Shown here one piece after another: positions 25,608 through 35,718 of a DNA stretch of 64,000 nt. Both the position numbers and the translations under genes were made by a program. The notes under the pieces were generated by a model that did not search any database, was not told where the DNA came from, and saw only the letters and a list, made by a program, of their open reading frames with translations. This DNA comes from CAZQDP01 sp964592375 (GTDB lineage: Bacteria > Bacillota > Clostridia > RUG12999), in the NCBI GenBank assembly GCA_964592375.1, contig CAZQDP010000004.1, forward strand, positions 20,858-84,857, read 5' to 3'. Positions within the stretch are counted from its first letter, which is position 1. Every line of letters starts with the position of its first letter.

Positions 25608-26066
25608 ATGAAATGTCCTTACTGTGAGTATCTTGAGAGCAAGGTAATTGATTCCAGACCGACTGAGGAAGGAAGCTCCATTCGTCGCAGAAGAGAATGT
25701 CTTTCTTGTGAAAAAAGATTTACCACTTATGAAAAGGTAGAGACACTTCCAATTATGGTCATTAAGAAAGACGGAAGCCGTCAGCAATTCGATCGGAATA
25801 AAGTTTTAAATGGCTTACTAAGGGCATGTGAAAAGCGTCCCGTGCCACTTGAAGCACTTGAAAAAACAGTGAATGATATTGAACTGAAGCTGTCTAACTC
25901 CTTAGAGCGCGAGGTAACGAGCCGGGTGGTAGGAGAAATGGTCATGGAGCACCTAAAAAACTTAGATCAAGTAGCTTATGTACGATTTGCCTCTGTATAT
26001 CGCGAATTTAAGGACATACATACATTTATGGATGAGCTTGGAAAGTTATTAATGGATAAAGTATAA
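25608..26066 (+). CDS. nrdR: Transcriptional repressor NrdR
   Basis: Zinc-ribbon and ATP-cone repressor of ribonucleotide reductase genes that senses ATP/dATP. AAAGGAG (25594-25600) fits the ATG at 25608 (152 residues). The zinc ribbon cysteines are in MKCPYC and CLSC near the start, joined by RRRRECLSCEKRFTTYE. The ATP-cone follows (VIKKDGSRQQFDRNKVLNGL). No ribonucleotide reductase gene is adjacent. Confidence 0.96.
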   Translation: MKCPYCEYLESKVIDSRPTEEGSSIRRRRECLSCEKRFTTYEKVETLPIMVIKKDGSRQQFDRNKVLNGLLRACEKRPVPLEALEKTVNDIELKLSNSLEREVTSRVVGEMVMEHLKNLDQVAYVRFASVYREFKDIHTFMDELGKLLMDKV

Positions 26067-26083
26067 ACAGGGTGGCATGCGAA

Positions 26084-26857
26084 GTGAAAAAGATGGTTTT
26101 TGGTATTTGTATTTTCATATTGTTTCAAATGTTTAGCGTCATGTCCATTTCTGCGCAGCAGCAGGCGGGCATTCCGGTTCTCTTATACCACAATATTGCA
26201 GATGTTTTTCCTGAAAACGATCTATTGCTCAATATATCGCCTGCTCGATTTGAACAGCATATGGATATGCTTGCGAAAAAGGGGTATCATACCATTGATT
26301 TTGCACAGTATCAAGCGTGGTTAGAAAAAAAGGCGAGTCTGCCGGAAAACCCTATTATCATCACCTTTGATGATGGTTATTTAAGTAATTATACCTATGC
26401 CTATCCCGTGATAAAAAAATATGGGATGAAATCCACCATTTTTGTCATCACCTCACGCATGGGAGAAAATGGCACTACATACCCTCATTTCACATGGGAA
26501 CAGGCGAAAATCATGCAGGAAAGCGGCATCGTTGATATCCAGAGTCATACACATACTCATCAGCTAATGAATAGGATTGCCATATCCGATGCTATATTCG
26601 AGCTGCGAATTTCGAAATATCTCATTGAAAAAAACATGGGAAAATCTGTGGATTATTTTGCATTCCCGTATGGTCTGTATTCGCAGGAGGTTCTCAGTGC
26701 GGCTCGCAGTGCCGGCTATCGTATTATTAGTAAGGTAGGAGATAAAGGTGCCAATCACATAGAGGAGGGCAATCAGCCCGTAAGGCGCCTCACGATTGGA
26801 GGCAACCTGTCCGGAGATGATCTCATTGATATGATTGGGAATAATCTTTACGACTGA
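26084..26857 (+). CDS. Exported polysaccharide deacetylase (NodB/CE4 family)
   Basis: Probable peptidoglycan or chitin-type N-deacetylase. The GTG at 26084 lies after GGGTGG at 26070-26075 and begins a hydrophobic signal peptide (VKKMVFGICIFILFQMF) ending near SAQ. The length is 257 residues. CE4 motifs are present: TFDDGY (catalytic Asp and metal Asp), SHTHTH (metal His pair), and FAFPYG, the usual RxxxPY-equivalent region. The later GYRIISKVG and LTIGGN segments fit the fold. It is 8 bases from the lipoprotein gene that follows, so both are in one operon with the helicase gene after. Confidence 0.9.
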   Translation: MKKMVFGICIFILFQMFSVMSISAQQQAGIPVLLYHNIADVFPENDLLLNISPARFEQHMDMLAKKGYHTIDFAQYQAWLEKKASLPENPIIITFDDGYLSNYTYAYPVIKKYGMKSTIFVITSRMGENGTTYPHFTWEQAKIMQESGIVDIQSHTHTHQLMNRIAISDAIFELRISKYLIEKNMGKSVDYFAFPYGLYSQEVLSAARSAGYRIISKVGDKGANHIEEGNQPVRRLTIGGNLSGDDLIDMIGNNLYD

Positions 26858-26865
26858 GGAAAAGT

Positions 26866-28449
26866 ATGAAAAGAGTAATAATATACATTGTTTTTGCATT
26901 GATGCTGTCCGGCTGCAACAAGGAGTCGGGCAGTCTTTCTGTGCCGGAAGCAGGTGCATCTCCGAGTGTGACTACTGCAAAATTGATGGAGGGCGGCACG
27001 CTAAATATTTGCTCCGTTCGGCCCGATACCTTTAATCCCCTTATTGCGAAGTATGAATCGGTACGAGATTTTCTGGATTTAATATATGAGCCACTTTTTT
27101 CTTATGATAGTGAAATGCGACCCATCCCAGTGCTGGCCCAAAGCTATATCATACAAGACGGAGGTAAAAAATTCATCATTACGCTAAAAAAAGGAATTCG
27201 TTGGCATGATGAGAGTGAATTTACCGCCAAAGATGTTGAATACACCTTCAAAGCCATTATGAAGGAAGAAAATCAATCCATCTATAAGGAACAATTAAGT
27301 GATGTGCGTCAAATCAAAGTCTTAGATCATTATACATTGGAGTTTTCCCTACAATCCCCCTTGGCAGGCTGGATTGGAGAACTTTATTTCCCCATCATAC
27401 AAGCGCAAAAATCAATCGATTTATTGCCCTTAAAAAGTGCATTCCTTCCAATTGGAACTGGAAAATATAGATATGAGGAACATGAATTTCTAAAAAAAGT
27501 GACGCTCGTAAGAAACGAAAGCTGGTGGCAAGAGATAAAGCCGCATATTGCAAATGTTGTTGTCCAGGTACTTCCGGATGAAAATGTGGTTTTTAATGCT
27601 TTTGGTGCGAACAGTGTGGATGTAGCCAGGGTTTCGCAGTCGCAGGTAGGAAAGTTTATGGCAAAAAGCAATGCAAGTTCTCTTTTAATGCCATCCAATG
27701 TATACTCTTATCTTGGCATTCAATTAAACAATGAAATATTAAAAAGCATCTATGTGCGCAGGGCAATTTATATTGCATTGAGCAAGAAAAAACTGGAAGA
27801 AACTATTTTTTCAGATGGTGCGGTCGGTGCGAAAACGCCAATTCATCCTTTTTCCCCATACTATATCGGCGCAGAATTGCAGGAGGATGTTAAAGCGTTA
27901 CTTTTAGCAGAAGGCTATGTGCCCGGTAGCAATGGTAACTTTATGAAAGATGGCAAGAAATTGTCTTTCAGTCTCATTGTCAATGAGGACAATATAACCA
28001 AATGCACTGCCGCAGACTGCATTTCTCAGATACTGAAGGAATATGGCATTGAGATTATTGTCAAGCGGCTTACTTGGGAAAAATATATGGAAGCCATAAC
28101 CAGTGGAAAATACGACCTTTATTTTGGCGAAACCAAAATAAAAATGAACTATGATTTGGGATTTTTATTGCGCGAAGGTGGAAGCCAGAATTATGGTGGA
28201 TATATATCTGCGCGGATGAACGATGCAATAGACAGCGCACTTCGTTCGGAAAATGAAGATATGATGAAATCGTCACTTACAACAATACAGCAAATCTTTA
28301 TAGAAGATCTGCCGCATATTCCTCTTTATTTCAGGCATACACGCATTGTGTATGATGCCTCCAGGGTAGCCGCCGAAAGCGTAGTCGATTGTGGGAATAT
28401 GTATGCCTCCATTGCAGATTGGTATATCAAAATCCGAAAAGGAAAGTGA
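26866..28449 (+). CDS. Family 5 (peptide/nickel-type) solute-binding lipoprotein
   Basis: Extracellular substrate-binding protein of an ABC importer for peptides or related molecules. It has 527 residues. The lipobox is MLSGC at residues 13-17 (Cys anchors to the membrane). The hallmark segments are FNPLIAKYE near 60, LIYEPLFSYD, ITLKKGIRWHDESEFTAKDVEYTFKA and LPHIPLYFRHTRIVYD at the C terminus. No permease or ATPase genes accompany it, so it either uses a transporter encoded elsewhere or acts in sensing. It lies between a deacetylase and a helicase with no shared theme. Confidence 0.9.
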   Translation: MKRVIIYIVFALMLSGCNKESGSLSVPEAGASPSVTTAKLMEGGTLNICSVRPDTFNPLIAKYESVRDFLDLIYEPLFSYDSEMRPIPVLAQSYIIQDGGKKFIITLKKGIRWHDESEFTAKDVEYTFKAIMKEENQSIYKEQLSDVRQIKVLDHYTLEFSLQSPLAGWIGELYFPIIQAQKSIDLLPLKSAFLPIGTGKYRYEEHEFLKKVTLVRNESWWQEIKPHIANVVVQVLPDENVVFNAFGANSVDVARVSQSQVGKFMAKSNASSLLMPSNVYSYLGIQLNNEILKSIYVRRAIYIALSKKKLEETIFSDGAVGAKTPIHPFSPYYIGAELQEDVKALLLAEGYVPGSNGNFMKDGKKLSFSLIVNEDNITKCTAADCISQILKEYGIEIIVKRLTWEKYMEAITSGKYDLYFGETKIKMNYDLGFLLREGGSQNYGGYISARMNDAIDSALRSENEDMMKSSLTTIQQIFIEDLPHIPLYFRHTRIVYDASRVAAESVVDCGNMYASIADWYIKIRKGK

Positions 28450-28451
28450 GT

Positions 28452-30788
28452 ATGCACGAATTTTTTAACCTAAAGAAAAAAATACTGGAAAATGAATATC
28501 AGCATTTGAATGCGCCTCAAAAAGAAGCAGTCTTTACCTCAGGATGTCCTATGCTCATCTTGGCGGGTGCCGGAAGTGGAAAGACCACTACGGTTGTTCA
28601 TAAAATAGCATATATTATTAGATATGGAAATGCCTATTATAGCAATGAAATGCCAAGTCATTTGACTCCTCAGGATATTGCACGTATGGAGCAGGAAGCC
28701 TTGTCCGGCATAGCCCCCGGGGAGCAAACATTATCACTTATCAGAACGCAAACGGTTATGCCTTACCGCATATTGGCATTTACCTTTACAAATAAAGCCG
28801 CAAAAGAAATGCGCGAGAGAATTGGCAGAATGCTGGGAGATACGGCAAATGACATTTGGATGGGAACATTTCATTCCATGTGTGTTCGAATTTTGCGAAG
28901 AGATATTGAAAGGTTAGATGGGTATAATCGAAATTTTGTAATTTATGATACGGATGACCAGAAGGTTGTGATAAAGAGCTGTTTAAATCAGCTTGGCATC
29001 AGCGACAGAGAGTTTACCCCTAAGGATATTGCACAAATTATCGGTCGTGCAAAGGATGTTTTAATGTCGCCGGAGGAGTTTTTAAAATCATATCACGGTG
29101 ATTATAAAATGAGTATTGCGGGCCAGATATACAAGCTGTATCAAAAAAAACTGAAGGAAAATAATGCGCTTGATTTCGATGATATTATCATTTTGACCAT
29201 TGAACTTTTTGAAAAGAACCAAGAGATATGGGAACATTATAGCAAACGCTTTGAATATGTATTTGTGGATGAATATCAAGACACAAATGCGGCCCAGTAT
29301 AGACTCATTTCACTGCTGAGTGATTACCATAAAAACTTATGTGTGGTAGGGGATGACGACCAGTCCATTTATGGCTGGCGAGGAGCCGATATTCGGAATA
29401 TTATAGAATTTGAAAAGCAATATCCAAATTGTAAGGTTATTAAGCTGGAGCAGAATTATCGCTCTACTTCCACCATATTGGATGCTGCAAACCAAGTGAT
29501 TTCTCGCAATAAAAATAGAAAAAGCAAAAAGCTATGGACACAGAACGAGATTGGAGAAAAAATTACGCTCTACCCTGCCATAGACGAAAGAGATGAAGCG
29601 TACTACATAGCAAATGCAGTCAGTGAGTTTTGTAAAAAGCAAGGAAAGAAGTATTCGGATTTTGCAGTGCTTTACAGAACAAATGCACAATCTCGAATTG
29701 TGGAGGACAGTTTCATAAGAGAAGGAATTCCATATAAAATCGTGGGTGGTCTGCGATTTTACGAAAGAAAAGAAATTAAGGATCTAATGGCATATTTGCG
29801 CCTTGTGCAGAATTCCAGTGATAATGTGAGCTTTAAAAGAATTATCAATTTGCCAAGAAGAGGAATTGGGGAGACGAGCGTAGCCAAAATCGAGGCTCTG
29901 AGCAACGAGCAAGAAATCGGAATGTACGAAGTATTAAAAAGTGCGCAGCGCCTCGGTTCGGACCGGAGCGCAAGTGCGCAAGAGGGGTTCATCCAGCTCA
30001 TTGAGCAGCTTCGCGAGCAAAAGGATGCCATGAGTGCTTCTGCATTTATCGGAGCGGTGATTGAAGCATCTGCGCTCATGCAGGAATACAAAAAAGAGGG
30101 CGAAGTGGAAGCGCAGGCGCGTTATGAAAATATGCAGGAGTTAGTATCCGTTGCAAAAGAAATGGAAAAGAGAGAACCATCCACCCTGTTGGAAGATTTT
30201 TTAGCCTATACATCTTTACTTGCAGATGTAGATACCGTGGAGGATATCGATGAAAGTGTTACCCTCATGACCATGCACAGTGCAAAAGGTCTTGAATATC
30301 CTGTTGTTTTTGTCATTGGTATGGAGGAAGGATTGTTTCCAAGGGTTGGGGATTTTTACCAAGACGATAGCGAAATTGAGGAGGAGCGCCGCCTTTGTTA
30401 TGTTGCCATTACAAGAGCAAAGGAGAAATTATTCCTTATTCATGCTTCCTCGCGTATGATTTATGGGAAGACAAACCTTGCAAGACCATCACGGTTTCTG
30501 AAAGAAATTCCTCAGGAAGTACTCACCGGTCTTGTTCAAAAATCCATAGCTTCTGTGCTTGTGCAAAAGCCTGAAGCTTCCTATAATTTTAGGAAGGCTG
30601 CAAAAACGGCTCCGAGTGCTATAGCTAGCTTAGAGAGCTTTATAAAGGGAGATGCCGTTTCCCATAAAAAATTTGGCAAGGGTTTTGTTGTGGAGATTAC
30701 CACAGCAGGCGGGATTGTGGTACTAGCAGTAGACTTTAAGGAGCATGGCAGAAAAAATTTGATTGCATCATCCGTAACAAAAGATTAA
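28452..30788 (+). CDS. pcrA: UvrD/PcrA-type ATP-dependent DNA helicase
   Basis: Superfamily 1A helicase used in excision repair and removal of RecA or transcription roadblocks. The ATG at 28452 gives 778 residues. Motifs: Q-motif LNAPQKEAV (19-27), Walker A AGAGSGKTTT (38-47), motif Ia AFTFTNKAAKEM (109-120), DEYQDTNAAQ, GDDDQSIYGWRGAD, EQNYRST, and motif V MTMHSAKGLEYP. Unusual is an insertion of about 45 residues (57-103) between Walker A and motif Ia; ordinary PcrA has a short link there. The C-terminal Tudor-like end (KFGKGFVVEI) is typical. It overlaps the preceding reading frame region only in a longer upstream start that I reject. Confidence 0.92.
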   Translation: MHEFFNLKKKILENEYQHLNAPQKEAVFTSGCPMLILAGAGSGKTTTVVHKIAYIIRYGNAYYSNEMPSHLTPQDIARMEQEALSGIAPGEQTLSLIRTQTVMPYRILAFTFTNKAAKEMRERIGRMLGDTANDIWMGTFHSMCVRILRRDIERLDGYNRNFVIYDTDDQKVVIKSCLNQLGISDREFTPKDIAQIIGRAKDVLMSPEEFLKSYHGDYKMSIAGQIYKLYQKKLKENNALDFDDIIILTIELFEKNQEIWEHYSKRFEYVFVDEYQDTNAAQYRLISLLSDYHKNLCVVGDDDQSIYGWRGADIRNIIEFEKQYPNCKVIKLEQNYRSTSTILDAANQVISRNKNRKSKKLWTQNEIGEKITLYPAIDERDEAYYIANAVSEFCKKQGKKYSDFAVLYRTNAQSRIVEDSFIREGIPYKIVGGLRFYERKEIKDLMAYLRLVQNSSDNVSFKRIINLPRRGIGETSVAKIEALSNEQEIGMYEVLKSAQRLGSDRSASAQEGFIQLIEQLREQKDAMSASAFIGAVIEASALMQEYKKEGEVEAQARYENMQELVSVAKEMEKREPSTLLEDFLAYTSLLADVDTVEDIDESVTLMTMHSAKGLEYPVVFVIGMEEGLFPRVGDFYQDDSEIEEERRLCYVAITRAKEKLFLIHASSRMIYGKTNLARPSRFLKEIPQEVLTGLVQKSIASVLVQKPEASYNFRKAAKTAPSAIASLESFIKGDAVSHKKFGKGFVVEITTAGGIVVLAVDFKEHGRKNLIASSVTKD

Positions 30789-30825
30789 AAGGTCCATTAG
30801 GCAATACCCGAAAGGTTGATGATAT

Positions 30826-31812
30826 ATGCGTTTATACAGACATAACATTATCTATTCGTTCATCGCAGGAATTGCGGCGTATCTATCCATTGCAAGCAGC
30901 AGTGCCATGCCTCTGTTTTTGATAGCAGGAGCCGCAGCCCTTTGCGCAGCTTACTGTGCAAGTGGGTTTACCTGGCCGCTTGTTGCTACCTTTGCAGGGT
31001 GCATTACAGCTACGATAGTGCGTGGGAGCATAGATGTTTCTATGCCCATATTTTCCTTTGTTGGCATTGCACTGCCCGGAATGGCTTGTGGTTGGATGCT
31101 TCGAAAGCATAACGGACTTCGAGACTGTATGCTGGCAGTTTCATTAGGCGTTGCGGCGCATTTTATAAGCTGGTTTTCTTATATGAAAATGATAAAAGGA
31201 ATGGATCCTATCAGTCGCGTTATCGATTTGATGCAGCAAGCACTCGTTTCGGGAGAGGTTGATGTGGGTGCCATCATGGCACAACGAGGGTATACCATTA
31301 ATCAAGAGGAGCTCACAGCTTTTTATCCGGAATTTTTCAGAATGATGCATCAAGTGGTACCCACTTTGATTGTTGTCGGAGTTTGCATTCTTGCTTACTT
31401 GATCATCGTGCTTGCAGTGATGCTAGTCAGGAAAAGTGGGATTGATGAGTTGCCAAGCATTGAAGGGTTTCATGCTATCAGGGGTAGCAAAACTGCTGTG
31501 TTTGTTTATTTATTTATATTTATTATTTATTTAGCAACAAAAAATCTTATACTCAGTGGCATATGGATGAATGTTTATTTGCTGTTTACATTATATTTTT
31601 CACTATGTGGAATTACCTTTCTATTGTTTTCCATAAGCAAAGGGGTGAAAAATGGTTTCCTTCGGTGGATTGCTTATTTCCTGATGATGATTTTACTATT
31701 AGGAAATTTATATGAACCAAAATCCATGATTGTGCTTGTAATGATTGGTATTACCGATGCGATATTTAATTTTAGAATGAAGTATATAAGAGGTGAAGTG
31801 GATGGGAAATAA
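30826..31812 (+). CDS. DUF2232 membrane protein (YybS-like)
   Basis: A 328-residue multi-pass membrane protein of unknown function, with about eight hydrophobic helices. It resembles B. subtilis YybS, which also stands directly upstream of gdpP (yybT), rplI and dnaB, as here. The 11-base overlap with gdpP indicates coupled translation. Relatives have been linked to spore or membrane integrity, but no activity is known. Confidence 0.82.
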   Translation: MRLYRHNIIYSFIAGIAAYLSIASSSAMPLFLIAGAAALCAAYCASGFTWPLVATFAGCITATIVRGSIDVSMPIFSFVGIALPGMACGWMLRKHNGLRDCMLAVSLGVAAHFISWFSYMKMIKGMDPISRVIDLMQQALVSGEVDVGAIMAQRGYTINQEELTAFYPEFFRMMHQVVPTLIVVGVCILAYLIIVLAVMLVRKSGIDELPSIEGFHAIRGSKTAVFVYLFIFIIYLATKNLILSGIWMNVYLLFTLYFSLCGITFLLFSISKGVKNGFLRWIAYFLMMILLLGNLYEPKSMIVLVMIGITDAIFNFRMKYIRGEVDGK

Positions 31813-33796
31813 ATCTTTCTCAAGACTATTCACGTCCAATGTTGGGATTTTTCTTGCAATACTCTTTTTGTTTGCGCTCGCCGCCTTTGCTGCAGGGCGC
31901 ATATGGCTTGCACTAGCGGAATTCCTGATTTGGATTTTCCTTACCATCTATAGCTTCTGGTATGATAATCACAAGGAAAAAGAAATGCTGGAATATGTGC
32001 AAACCTTGGCGTTTCAAACGGAGACCGGCACCAAAGAATCACTCCTGCGATTTCCCATGCCACTGATTGTTGTACAGCTTGATGGCACTATTTTATGGTA
32101 TAATGAACTGTTTAGAACTGCTTTTGAACATGAGAAGAAGCTATTTGACAGAAAAGTATCCGAACTTTTGGGAGAAAGCTTTGATATGACGCAAGTTGTG
32201 GAAAACAGAATGCCAGAGGGCTATGTTACAGCATACGGCGATAAGAATTATCGTGTATTGTCAAATGTGATTCAGACCAATCAAAAAGAGCTTTTTGCAC
32301 TGCTTTATCTCATTGACGAAACGAAATATTTTCAAATCAAAAAAATGTATGATGATTCAAGACCGGTCGTATACCTCGTGACCATTGATAATTATGATGA
32401 AGTACTACAAAGCACACCGGATGAGGGCAGAGCTGCACTGTTTGCCGGAATTGACAAAAGGGTATCGGAATGGGCAGCTTCAGCAGGTGGTTTTTTTAAA
32501 AAGATTGAACGGGATAAATACAGTGTTATTTGCGAACAAAAAAATCATAAGCAGTTTGCAGATGCAAAATTTAACTTACTGGAAACCATCAAAACAATCC
32601 ATGTCGGCAATCGAATTCCGGTCACCATCAGCATAGGTGCCGGGTTTGGCGGCGAGTCCTATGCACAGAATGATGCCTTGGCTCGCTCGGCGGTTGAAAT
32701 GGCGCTGGGAAGAGGTGGCGATCAAGCTGTCATTAAGGATAAAGCATCCCCTTCTTTTGTGTATATCGGCGGGAATACTAAGGAGATAGAAAAGCACACC
32801 AGGGTGCGAACACGGGTCATGGCACATGCATTAAAGCAATTGATTGTGCAAGCCGGTAATATTATCATTATGGGGCACAAAAATGCAGATTTAGATTGCT
32901 TAGGAGCGGCACTTGGCATTCAAACCGCAGGTAAAAATGCAGGAAAAAACGTGTATATTATCGAAGGGACCTCGTCGAAGACAACAGAAAAAATCATTTT
33001 AGGATTAAAACACACGCAGGAATACGCCAATGTGTTTATTAGCCCAAGCCAAGTGGAAGAATACCTACGGGAGGACACACTACTTATTGTAGTAGATGTA
33101 TATCGCTCCTCTATGACTGAGTGCCCTCATCTACTAGAAAAAACGCGCAATATTGTGGTGCTGGATCATCACAGAAAGACCGATGAATACATTGAGCAAA
33201 CCTCGCTAACATACCATGAAACTTATGCATCTTCCACTTGTGAAATGGTTACGGAAATGCTGCAATATATTGACGAAGGCGCAAATATCAGTGCGGATAT
33301 TGCAAAATATCTTTATGCTGGCATCATACTGGACACAAAGAATTTTACCTCGAAAGCCGGCATTCGAACCTTTGAAGCGGCAGCATACCTTCGAAAATGT
33401 GGCGTGGATCCTTCGGACGTACAAAAGTTATTCAAAGAAGATATGAAGGTATATTCCATCCGCGCGGATATTATTAAAAATGCAATGATCTATCGTGGAA
33501 ATATTGCCATCGCCCAAAGCAAGCAGAAGTATGAAGATATCGTAACGGTTGCGGCGCAATCAGCAGATGAGATGCTTGGCATAGAGGGCATAGAGGCCTC
33601 TTTTGTGATTTGTAGCATTGATAAAGAGGTGCATATCAGTGGACGATCTTTGGGCGAGATTAATGTGCAGCTTATTTTGGAAAATATCGGTGGAGGCGGC
33701 AATATTTCTGTTGCCGCAACCAAACTGAAATGCTCATTAGAAGAAGCGAAAAAGCTGCTTACCAGTGCCATTGATCATTACCTAGATAATAAATGA
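31802..33796 (+). CDS. gdpP: Cyclic-di-AMP phosphodiesterase GdpP (DHH family)
   Basis: Membrane protein that cleaves c-di-AMP, the second messenger of potassium and cell-wall homeostasis. AGAGGTG upstream supports ATG at 31802 (664 residues). Order: two membrane helices (about 12-55), PAS-type domain (about 70-160), degenerate GGDEF domain (about 165-300), then the DHH/DHHA1 module. Catalytic segments are GHKNADLDCLGA, VDVYRSS, VVLDHHRKTDEY and the C-terminal GGGGNISVAA. The classic DHH triplet reads LDHHRK. It sits in the conserved DUF2232-gdpP-rplI-dnaB run. Confidence 0.94.
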   Translation: MGNKSFSRLFTSNVGIFLAILFLFALAAFAAGRIWLALAEFLIWIFLTIYSFWYDNHKEKEMLEYVQTLAFQTETGTKESLLRFPMPLIVVQLDGTILWYNELFRTAFEHEKKLFDRKVSELLGESFDMTQVVENRMPEGYVTAYGDKNYRVLSNVIQTNQKELFALLYLIDETKYFQIKKMYDDSRPVVYLVTIDNYDEVLQSTPDEGRAALFAGIDKRVSEWAASAGGFFKKIERDKYSVICEQKNHKQFADAKFNLLETIKTIHVGNRIPVTISIGAGFGGESYAQNDALARSAVEMALGRGGDQAVIKDKASPSFVYIGGNTKEIEKHTRVRTRVMAHALKQLIVQAGNIIIMGHKNADLDCLGAALGIQTAGKNAGKNVYIIEGTSSKTTEKIILGLKHTQEYANVFISPSQVEEYLREDTLLIVVDVYRSSMTECPHLLEKTRNIVVLDHHRKTDEYIEQTSLTYHETYASSTCEMVTEMLQYIDEGANISADIAKYLYAGIILDTKNFTSKAGIRTFEAAAYLRKCGVDPSDVQKLFKEDMKVYSIRADIIKNAMIYRGNIAIAQSKQKYEDIVTVAAQSADEMLGIEGIEASFVICSIDKEVHISGRSLGEINVQLILENIGGGGNISVAATKLKCSLEEAKKLLTSAIDHYLDNK

Positions 33797-33827
33797 CAAT
33801 CTATCAATATTGAAAGGATGAGAAAAT

Positions 33828-34268
33828 ATGAAGGTGATATTGCTACAGGATGTAAAAGCACAAGGCAAAAAGGGCGACTTGATTGACGTGAGCGATGGGT
33901 ATGCACGCAATTTCCTATTTCCTAAAAATTTGGCAAAGGAAGCAACAAAAGCGGCAATCAATGACATGAAGGGGCAAAAAGATGCCCAGTCATATAAAGT
34001 AGAAAAAGAACTGGAAGAGGCTAGAGCAATATACAATCAAATTCATGGTAAAACCATTTCCTTAACCGGCAAGGCAGGGGAAAACGGAAAACTCTTTGGT
34101 TCGATTACCTCTTCCGAAGTTGCGGAAGCATTGAAGTTTCAGCTTCATGTTGTGATTGATAAACGCAAATTGGTGATGGAGCCTATTAAAAGCATTGGTT
34201 TAACCGAAGTGCATATTAAGCTTCATGCCAAGCTTAGTCCTGTGATTAATGTCAAAGTAGAAGGATGA
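33828..34268 (+). CDS. rplI: 50S ribosomal protein L9
   Basis: Structural protein of the large ribosomal subunit that binds 23S rRNA. It has 146 residues starting MKVILLQDVKAQGKKGD, followed by DGYARNFLFPK, a long connecting helix and a C-terminal domain with GKLFGSITSSEVAEAL. AAAGGATG precedes the ATG. It is in its expected place between gdpP and dnaB. Confidence 0.97.
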   Translation: MKVILLQDVKAQGKKGDLIDVSDGYARNFLFPKNLAKEATKAAINDMKGQKDAQSYKVEKELEEARAIYNQIHGKTISLTGKAGENGKLFGSITSSEVAEALKFQLHVVIDKRKLVMEPIKSIGLTEVHIKLHAKLSPVINVKVEG

Positions 34269-34343
34269 AAATAACACTTTATTGGCGATTACTTTCCATA
34301 AGGAACAGCAGGTATGCCAAAAATATAAAAGGGCGGTGAAGAT

Positions 34344-35684
34344 GTGGATATTGGGGGCACAAGGCAATTACCATATAGCATAGAAGCGGAGCAATCTGTT
34401 TTGGGTTGTATTCTCATCGACCCTGCAAGCCTCATCACAGTGGCGCAAAGCTTAAAATCAGATGATTTTTATCTGCAGCAAAATAGAGTCATTTATGATG
34501 CTATGCTCAGCTTGTTTGGTCGAAATGAACCGGTGGATGTCATTACTATTTCCCAGCTACTGGGCGCTAACTTACAGCTTATTGGTGGTTATGAATATTT
34601 TGCAAAGCTTGCAGGTAGCGTACCGACGACAGAAAATCTCAAATATTACATCAAAATATTAGGAGAAAAAAAGCTTTTACGCAGATTGATTAAAGCATCT
34701 GAAAATATATCATCCATGAGCTATGAAGGCACTGAAGACGTGGGGGTCATTTTAAGTAGTGCCGAAAAAGAGATTTACGATATACTCCAGGATAGAGGAC
34801 AAACCGGGCTTATTCACATTAGTGATGTTTTGGCTGAAAGCTTTGAATTTATCGAAAAAGCAAGTGCCAATAAAGGCAAAATCATGGGTGTTGAATCGGG
34901 CTTTACGCTGATTGATAAAATGACAGGTGGTTTTCAGGCTTCAGAACTGATTATTATCGCCGCAAGACCTGCAATGGGGAAAACGAGCTTTGCACTCAAT
35001 ATTGCACAGCATGCGGCCTTGCATCGAGGAACCCAAGTTGCTATTTTTAATCTTGAAATGTCAAAAGGGCAGCTTGGAAATAGAATTATTTTCTCTGAGG
35101 CGATGATCAGCGGAGAAAAACTAAAAAGCGGTACCATAGACGATAATGATTGGCCGGAAATTGCGCGCTCCATCGGGCGCCTTTCAAAATCGCCCTTGTA
35201 TATTGACGATACCGCAGGCATTACGGTGACGGATATAAAGGCAAAATGCCGACAGCTTCAGATTGAAAAGGGCCTTGGAATGGTCATTATCGATTATCTT
35301 CAGCTCATGCAAGGGAGTAGGAAAAACGAAAATCGTCAGCAGGAAATTTCCGAAATATCTCGTTCTTTAAAGGTCATGGCAAAAGAGCTTGCCGTACCGG
35401 TGATAGCACTTTCTCAGCTGAGCCGAGCCGCCGCTACCAGAGGCGACCATAAACCACAGCTCAATGATTTGAGGGAATCTGGCGCCATTGAGCAAGATGC
35501 CGATATTGTTATGTTTATCCATCGAGAGGATTATTACAATCCGGAAACCGAAAAAAAAGGAATTGCAGAGTGTATTATTGCAAAACACAGAAATGGCTCC
35601 ACCGGCACCATTGAACTGGTTTGGAGGCCTGACTTTACACTTTTCATGAACAAAACCATAGATGAGCCGCCATATAACGGCTAA
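34344..35684 (+). CDS. dnaB: Replicative DNA helicase DnaB
   Basis: Hexameric helicase that unwinds DNA at the replication fork (called DnaC in Bacillus). It begins with GTG at 34344 behind GGGCGG and has 446 residues. The N-terminal primase-binding domain (PYSIEAEQSVLGCILID) covers about 10-140 and the RecA-like domain follows, with Walker A ARPAMGKT (207-214), Walker B VIIDYLQLM, a QEISEISRSLK helix and SQLSRA. No intein is seen. It overlaps no gene; the tilS start lies 34 bases downstream. Confidence 0.96.
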   Translation: MDIGGTRQLPYSIEAEQSVLGCILIDPASLITVAQSLKSDDFYLQQNRVIYDAMLSLFGRNEPVDVITISQLLGANLQLIGGYEYFAKLAGSVPTTENLKYYIKILGEKKLLRRLIKASENISSMSYEGTEDVGVILSSAEKEIYDILQDRGQTGLIHISDVLAESFEFIEKASANKGKIMGVESGFTLIDKMTGGFQASELIIIAARPAMGKTSFALNIAQHAALHRGTQVAIFNLEMSKGQLGNRIIFSEAMISGEKLKSGTIDDNDWPEIARSIGRLSKSPLYIDDTAGITVTDIKAKCRQLQIEKGLGMVIIDYLQLMQGSRKNENRQQEISEISRSLKVMAKELAVPVIALSQLSRAAATRGDHKPQLNDLRESGAIEQDADIVMFIHREDYYNPETEKKGIAECIIAKHRNGSTGTIELVWRPDFTLFMNKTIDEPPYNG

Positions 35685-35718
35685 CTACTGCGATATTAAA
35701 TTGGCGGAGGTATATCGT

